Assembly (NCBI RefSeq): GCF_020536995.1
Contig: NC_068360.1
Span: forward strand, 14,186,178-14,250,177
Source: Dreissena polymorpha
Lineage: Eukaryota; Mollusca; Bivalvia; Myida; Dreissenidae
Length of the DNA: 64,000 nt
Direction of reading: 5' to 3'
The translations under genes and the position numbers were made by a program. Positions within the stretch are counted from its first letter, which is position 1; every line of letters begins with the position of its first letter. A model generated the notes under the pieces. It ran no database searches. It was not told where the DNA came from and was given only the letters and a program-made list of their open reading frames with translations. Shown one piece after another: positions 59,301 through 64,000 of this stretch.

Positions 59301-62146
59301 CGAAACATAGTCTTCATGCTTGTCTATGCAATATCTCAGTTTTAAACTAGATCACATGAATTTGAAAACAAGATCACAAGAGATTATTCACAAGAGATTA
59401 TCTTCGATAATGATTGTGCCTTGAAATAAGATGGTTGTACGTTCAGTTAAGCGATCTCTTTAGGGCCATCATGGTTCTGTCATATATATTTAATCAGATG
59501 CCAAAACGAATATGTATTTATTCATTAAACGCTACGTTCATATATTCATGATTGAAGATAATTTAGGAGCGCTATACATAACGGCAATAAAAAAACAACG
59601 TCAATATATAATAAAGGTTGCGTACAAATTTTAAATTACATGGTTACTATATGAAGATTGTATTGGGTAAACGCGGTGTTGACTTGGTAAATTTAAATTT
59701 ATATCATTTAAATCAATGTGGACAATCACAAGATGATGAAATCAATGTGAAATATAAGTCATTATTGTATACTCACTCCTTTGCCAATCACATTATAATG
59801 ATTGGATATCACATTTCAATACAGGTTGTGTACACGTTGGACAATCACATGATGGTGAAGGTACACGCCGAGGTTGTCAACCCGAAAGACGACTCAAGGG
59901 AGACTACCAATGACTTCTACTTCCTGTTTGCGTTGCAGTCCACAGAAGTACCGAGAGTGATACCGAAGTCTTATGCAGGTATGTAACTGCCTTATATTCT
60001 TAAAGCTCAGATTCTGCACCGAATATGTGGTGGCTACTGTCACTGGAAAACATTGAAATTTTGTGTGTATAAGTGCATGCATGGAAAATCATAGCTGAAT
60101 ATTTTGCAATATTCAAAAATATGAAATAAGAGAATAATGAAAACTGGAACTGAAATCGCCAGGATTTGCCTCGTGCTATGTTCGAATTAAGAAAACTCTT
60201 GAAAAAGTGACAAAATTGTTAGATAGTATTCAAATGTATATGCGTTGTTTACACTTTGCATATATTTTATGTGATATTTCACCAAATTAAATGAGAATGC
60301 CCCATTGCCAGCATGGACAAATCTGGAAATACGTATGGCTGTTTCTGAAGAATTTTCATTTATTAGAATGGTTATATTAGTTTGGTTATAACACGCCCTT
60401 TCTTAAAAATTGGAGCCTTTTTTGAACACCTGAAGCATGCGGCGTCTAGGGTAACGATTTCCGATAATTATTCCAAAACAGTTAAAATCAGATAATAATT
60501 TAACTAAGTGTTTTTTTTTGTGTGCAAAAAACACCTTTGCAGAGTCGCTAACCAGCAAGATTTCATGAAGCAATTCATAGTTATAACCTCTGAATTACAA
60601 GATAATGGCTTGCGTTTGCGGTATTTCGGGTCAAAGTCAACGTCAATTTTGATAGAAATATAAAAACCGTTGTCAACTGAATAAATTTAGCATGCATATT
60701 GGGTGTAAGTCGCTTAACTGCAGACCAATCTAAGCATTGAATTCGGGGCCAGTCAAGTTATAGTCAGTGTCTCTTTTACATAAAATATTTTTTTGTCTTA
60801 ATCTCTTGAGTTTGTATGCTGAAATTGCAATAAAATAGTGTGTATACTGAATAGCTAGCTTAAGACATGGTTTCATAACACTGGAATGTTTGCGGTTGTA
60901 CCCAATATTTGTGTGCCATAATTTGTGCATCTAATGAATACATCCCTCACAGATCGATGTAACCCATACGTGTAACCTGCGCATTTTGTGACAAGTAATA
61001 GCTCATTTTATTTTTACTATTATGTTATTGTTATTGATATAATAATATGTTTTATTTGTACTATTTAACTGCTACTACTAGTATTGCAAAATCTATTGTG
61101 TTCGGTAGCAGCACGGTTAAAAGCTATAAATCTGATGTTTACATAAATGTTGATTTTTTTTTCTGTTGAAATGCAAACAATTGTGACAAGTGCCATAATG
61201 CGAACACATTAACTACTGAATACATTCTATTGATCAGAATCCCATGAACTAATGGATGGACTAATGGACTTGTTTGTTCACGTAATGTGTTTGTGTGTGG
61301 TTAACATAGTTAATGCAAACCCATTAATTTTTTTATTACATTTTTATTATATAAACTACGTTTTTTACGTGAGTATGTGCTATTTATCAACTATATCATG
61401 TCATATCGTGACTTTTGCAATTACCGGTTTTAGACTTTAAATAACAGATACTAATTAATGTCTGAAAATAATTAGTTGAGTGACACGCATGCATGAGCGA
61501 AGCATTTACTTAATTGACATGAACTTTTGAATTTTAGTGTATGACAATGTCAACACCAACGCTATTATTTTCATATAAATGATATTTAAATAAATTGTTC
61601 AAAAACACATTTATGCTACATTAATTTGTTATTTCTTTTAAAAAAGAATGGTTTTTGAAAGCAGCTGCTTCATTTGTTCTTTTCATACACCATTTATTTA
61701 AATAGACAACACATATCAAAAACACATAATGAAATCTTATATAATTTCGACTTGTTTACTGACACACATTTGATAAAGTGCGATTAGGGAAATAATCAGT
61801 TAATCAATATTAGAGAATCTTATTCACAGATTTTCGTATATTTGAAAAAATGGTGATAATCGATGTTACAAACGCTTCATTATTTCAACGATTTGGATTG
61901 ATGATGTATCAATTAACAAACCGATATGTTTAAAATCGTCTTAGTTCTGCTTTTTTTTATAAATATAATTCATTCCTTTTAGTATGAGAAAATATGGTAA
62001 TTTTGTTTAAATTGTCATTGATCCAAACTTTAAACTTGTACCTTGACTATGTTGAAAGTATTTATTTAAGTATTTTTTTATTTTGTGTTTTGTATGTTTC
62101 AGAGTCTATGCTTTATCTGGACGGCAAGAGACACTTTGATTCGTGA
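38691..62146 (+). CDS. ACOT9: Acyl-CoA thioesterase 9, mitochondrial, 13 exons
   Basis: Coding exons: 38691-38799, 39043-39088, 39462-39655, 40793-40882, 41487-41590, 44822-44895, 48614-48681, 51626-51737, 52168-52258, 53184-53269, 53772-53859, 59825-59978 and 62103-62146. They total 1260 bp (419 residues), all GT-AG and in phase. The N-terminus (HALRRPCKVDILRRTLSS) looks like a mitochondrial presequence. Family-diagnostic stretches include RFGRILEDLD, SIVTALVDRI, VTWAGKTSMEV, NKIFGGFLMRKAFELAYA, VDDIAFKKSVEVGSFLFLSSQ and the C-terminus ESMLYLDGKRHF. These match two-hotdog-fold ACOT9 as I recall human ACOT9 (about 439 residues). It hydrolyses fatty acyl-CoA to free acid and CoA in the mitochondrial matrix. 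An in-frame stop at 38658-38660 supports this start. A candidate AATAAA lies at 62393-62398. Introns 5, 6, 7 and 11 are swollen by repeats. Confidence 0.93.
39830..40730 (+). repeat. Degenerate tandem repeat in ACOT9 intron 3
   Basis: About five units of 150-180 bp, each with AAATC(A/T)CTCTGAAA followed by TTTGATATTTG-type and CACATGATTGATATAGACTT-type phrases. Heavily diverged. Non-coding. Confidence 0.6.
41276..41399. repeat. (GAT)n microsatellite
   Basis: About 40 GAT triplets with a short GAC-variant start, about 90 bp before ACOT9 exon 5. The polyhistidine and polymethionine frames here are artefacts. Confidence 0.95.
41863..43735 (+). repeat. Large tandem-cored repeat in ACOT9 intron 5
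   Basis: Starts TTTAGCTCCACTGGCC and a GCGTGCGTCCGTCCGTGCG stretch. About seven units of 178 bp follow (AGGCCTATTTTGTGAAAAC, GGGCTACCAAATTTGGTATG). Then 43290-43650 has three shorter units with CACTAGGTCAAAGGTCAAGG. It ends in CAGCCCTTGTTA. The terminal units are the reverse complement of the repeat at 24850-25276, so the block is a composite. Confidence 0.8.
43830..44048. mobile_element. Small TTAA-flanked MITE
   Basis: The ends CCCTTTACCAAAC (43830) and GTTTGGTAAAGGA (ending 44048) are 12/13 inverted and flanked by TTAA on both sides. The CCCTTT terminus and TTAA fit piggyBac-type MITEs. The open frames at 43890-44162 and 43969-44151 are chance reads across it. Confidence 0.75.
44053..46012. 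other. ACOT9 introns 5-6, repeat end and plain intron
   Basis: Contains exon 6 (44822-44895). A repeat terminus AGGGCCATCGTGGCCCTCTTG lies near 44378-44400, and the rest is AT-rich intron with nothing recognised. Confidence 0.4.
46013..47668 (+). repeat. Large tandem-cored repeat in ACOT9 intron 6
   Basis: About ten units of 155-165 bp with AGAGGTCACAGTTTTCATCC, AATGTTTATCTTGATGAAATC and GGTCAAAAACTAGGTCACTAG, starting TTTAGCTCACCTGTCACGAAG and ending ATGGCCCTCTTG. Several in-frame units give repeated 75-132-residue open frames (46159-46557, 46645-46872, 46802-47029, 47296-47511) that mimic a repeat protein. No supporting gene structure is seen. Confidence 0.85.
47701..47773 (+). pseudogene. 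tRNA-Lys-like sequence, probable SINE head
   Basis: GCCCGGCTAGCCCAGTCGGT at the start and GGGTCGTGGGTTCGAGTACC near the end match tRNA-Lys with scattered changes. The anticodon arm does not form properly. It is followed by two 230-bp units (47860-48320) with GCTCAAAAACTAACATTTG and TTGACACACACGGAGACCC, perhaps the element body. Confidence 0.65.
49190..51185 (-). mobile_element. L1/Tx1-like LINE fragment, broken
   Basis: On the minus strand from about 51185 downward it reads ADFEKAFDSLDH, then GVRQGCPLSS, FADDATYFL and KTKCTVLRVGKF: the reverse transcriptase core with its FADD catalytic box. The C-terminal region follows, with CDMCSEHIETIEHLFWDC (about 49550-49490), a cysteine-rich motif seen at the end of L1/Tx1-type ORF2. 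The tail frame ends at 49196. The 5' half is missing and frames shift several times (for example near 51090 between GLIF and ADFEKAF), so it is dead. It lies antisense in ACOT9 intron 7. Confidence 0.8.
52328..52350. repeat. (GT)n microsatellite
   Basis: About eleven GT dinucleotides in ACOT9 intron 9. Confidence 0.9.
54900..55542. mobile_element. Non-autonomous element with 12-bp TIRs and three 166-bp units
   Basis: The ends AACCAGGTTTTC (54900) and GAAAACCTGGTT (ending 55542) are perfect 12-bp inverted repeats. The core has three tandem units with GGCCATAACTATGTCGTTCA, CATTTGGCACATTTGTTCAC and CCAAGGTCAAGGTCACACTT. Nested inside the larger putative element. Confidence 0.75.
56706..57935 (-). 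mobile_element. hAT DNA transposon, internally deleted
   Basis: The ends CAGGGCTTGAATTA and TAATTCGAGCCCTG are 13/14 inverted and flanked by TTTAA on both sides (a 5-bp duplication). Minus-strand frames keep the transposase N-terminal piece (57364-57167, PRPNQIKRNAKTVKKWEDEL) and the C-terminal hAT dimerisation region (57225-56965, YPLSNAECERCFSVMKRIKS, ERMDQLMRISI). The middle of the transposase is gone and the two pieces are in different frames, so it is non-autonomous. ACTCGCAA motifs repeat near both ends (subterminal repeats). Confidence 0.85.
58824..59480 (+). repeat. Dispersed repeat in ACOT9 intron 11
   Basis: Starts TTTAGCTCGGCTGTTTTCGG, carries CACTAGGTCCACGGTCAAGG and CACCGTGACC, and ends in AGGGCCATCATGG. 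These are the terminal styles of the other tandem-cored repeats here, but only one or two units remain. Confidence 0.55.
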
Positions 62147-64000
62147 AAAAAAACTGTTCTCATGGATCAAATGTAAACGGCCAATTCCATCAAATCGGGA
62201 TATATTTTAAAAGTAAATATTAGAATAATTCATGTCTAGAAACATATACATCATTTGATGTCAAATGATCAAAGCAATTATTTCACACAACAGCTGTATA
62301 GCTAGTATCCTACAATTGGGTTTATGTGAATGATATACTTTTAATCAATTTGTTTCGCATCTGATACTCTAGCGTTTTTATAAAAGCTTTTTAATAAAAT
62401 CTCATTATAATTTATGTTTGGGACCATCCTTGTTCAGGACAATGTACATGTTTTCTGTTAACCTCCTCTACGAAGTGAAGTTGGTATTCTAGATTCATAA
62501 TGACCGTACATCGGTCATGTCCGTTCGTCGGTCTACGTAAACTTGTCCACAGATGTCCATTTACGTATCAAGCTTTAAGCGTTTATAATGCTTTGTTGCT
62601 TATGAAAACTAATCATTTAATTATTTGTATTTATTAACAGTATTTATTGCATAAAGACAAAACCCTTTTTCTAGTTACAATTTTTTTTGAAGCGAGTAGT
62701 TTAGCTTCATGCAAAGGGTAGGTTGCGTCCAGGGAATGTGTCACTTCTGTGTTATTATGTATGGCATTTCATTCATTTAGCTCATACTATGTTTTTACTT
62801 ACCTTTATGTGTAGTTATACATCATGTATTTAAAAAATCACTCTTGATGTGTGTGTGTTGTTTTCCTTGTCTACCCGATTTCTCAATTTCTTTTTGATTG
62901 CAAGTAACAATTTTTTATGTCAGTCAGTGTTTTCTCCAACGTGACTCCGCTCACAAAATGTAAGTGGCATACGTTGTTTTAAAGGCATGATCAGTTGGTA
63001 ATATACGTCGACAGTAAGCTTATGATCGCTTCTTTGCAATGAAACTTTCCTTTATATAAATAGTAATACAAACTGCAATGCTATTTAACTGGGGTTTCAA
63101 TGTTTAAGGTACTTATTTTAATTCAAAAACTGTGCAATCACAAGATAAAGTTGCATGTAAGCTACCTACGCACAAATGTACAGCGCTATACTTCCATTCT
63201 TTCTTACGTTTTTGTTATACACACGTATTGACTTCGACGTCGATCCAATGGCCTCATATGCAAACTAAGATTAAGTCTGCGTGCAAGAAACCTGTTTGTG
63301 GATTATACCTCATTACAACTGCAATTATTGAGCATTAATCGTGTTGTTGTTGTTTTCTATTTTTGTTTACATTGACGTTGACTGAACCTTATTTGACTCT
63401 TAAGTTACGTTTGCATGTTAATTACCTATGCACATTACTTTACTCATTACCTCAATCAAAAGTGGGAGTAATTTAGCGGAAACCAAATTTTCTATTTTGG
63501 TAACTGAGACGATGACCTTGACCCAACTGAACTCTCTAGTTAACGTTCAGCGTAAAACTCCCATCCAAACACAATTTATTGAGAGGAAACCTTGTTTTTT
63601 TTTCAAGTTTACAAACAGATACCTTTACTTTGACCGACTGGAACAAAAACAATCTTAAGCGTTGTTTTCCATATGAGTTTGCTATAAGAAATGTTTAATA
63701 AAGTTTTGTTTGAATTCGAACTAAAGTAATTGACCGGAAACCACATGTCTGCTGTTTTTATTTTAAGTAGGACTGAACAGTTAATGGACCTTGATATGAC
63801 CGGTCGCTTATACAATGTCGCTCAAGGTCATCATGTAAGCTACATACAGACACAATGCTCGTGCAATACCTCTATCACCACAGTAATCTCACGTTATTTA
63901 GTAAAAACTGTTGCTGTTTTGTTTTGGTCTAATTTAAGCTACAGTGACATTGACCTGTACTCGCGTAAAAATAAAAAAAATATATTTTCTGGTTATCGTT
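62147..64000. other. 3' UTR and flank of ACOT9
   Basis: AATAAA at 62393-62398 is the best polyadenylation candidate, about 250 bases after the stop. Homology with the left arm continues to about 63600. Beyond that the left counterpart is replaced by the repeat at 1-940. The frame 63132-63338 is the counterpart of 1888-2094 and has no recognised domain. Confidence 0.55.

Larger units (their letters stand above)
41530..63600 (+). repeat. Right arm of inverted segmental duplication
   Basis: Colinear inverse match of 946-22031 (see that entry). It contains ACOT9 from mid exon 5 to the 3' flank. Arm-specific insertions make it differ from the left arm, for example a 3.7-kb intron 6 against 134 bp on the left. 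Confidence 0.85.

Noticed and set aside
1-64000. CRISPR arrays, operons, prokaryotic features
   Set aside because: The tandem repeats have no spacer structure. Introns, SINE-like and LTR elements show this is animal nuclear DNA.

Overview
The window is AT-rich animal nuclear DNA, very probably from a heterodont bivalve mollusc (inferred). The evidence is split genes with GT-AG introns and a TNF-family ligand gene. There are also many short interspersed repeats with 145-180 bp tandem cores, GGAC-rich stretches and endings such as GGGGGCATAA, a style I associate with Dreissena- or Mya-like genomes. I cannot name the species from sequence alone.

The dominant structure is an old inverted segmental duplication. 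The right arm (about 41530-63600, + strand) carries most of an intact 13-exon gene for acyl-CoA thioesterase 9 (ACOT9, coding span 38691-62146). The left arm (about 946-22031, - strand) carries a partial copy with exons 5-13, beginning inside exon 5. Intron and 3' flanking sequence also align in inverse orientation. By-eye coding divergence is several percent, mostly synonymous. The left copy has a premature stop at the end of exon 11. Because the arms are colinear, each acts as the empty-site control for insertions in the other.

Left arm: tandem-cored repeats (1-940, 1171-1861), two dispersed repeats (3270-3555, 4461-4735), a foldback element with head-to-head interstitial telomeric repeats (5289-5491), and a young Ty3/Gypsy LTR element (5947-13017, - strand). 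The LTR element lies in a 58-bp minisatellite in intron 11 of the partial gene. Its LTRs are near identical, it has a tRNA-Leu primer site, and its single gag-pol frame ends in a C2H2 zinc-finger module resembling the Ikaros/Hunchback dimerisation fingers. That fusion is the most novel item here. A further repeat block lies at 13881-16514 and a TTAA-flanked element with a tRNA-Ser-like sequence at 19559-20408.

Spacer (22032-38690): a five-exon TNF-superfamily ligand gene (24052-26144, +) with a GC-AG intron, a degraded local tandem duplication (30395-32195), a Harbinger-like MITE (32446-33237), a second TTAA element with a tRNA-like sequence (35456-36004), a trinucleotide satellite, and otherwise no gene I recognise.

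Right arm introns hold large tandem-cored repeats (41863-43735, 46013-47668), a small TTAA MITE, a tRNA-Lys-like sequence, an L1/Tx1-like LINE fragment (about 49190-51185, -), and a putative TIR element (54118-58793) that contains a smaller repeat and an internally deleted hAT element (56706-57935). The two host genes have no evident functional link: ACOT9 is mitochondrial acyl-CoA metabolism, the TNF ligand is a membrane signalling protein.
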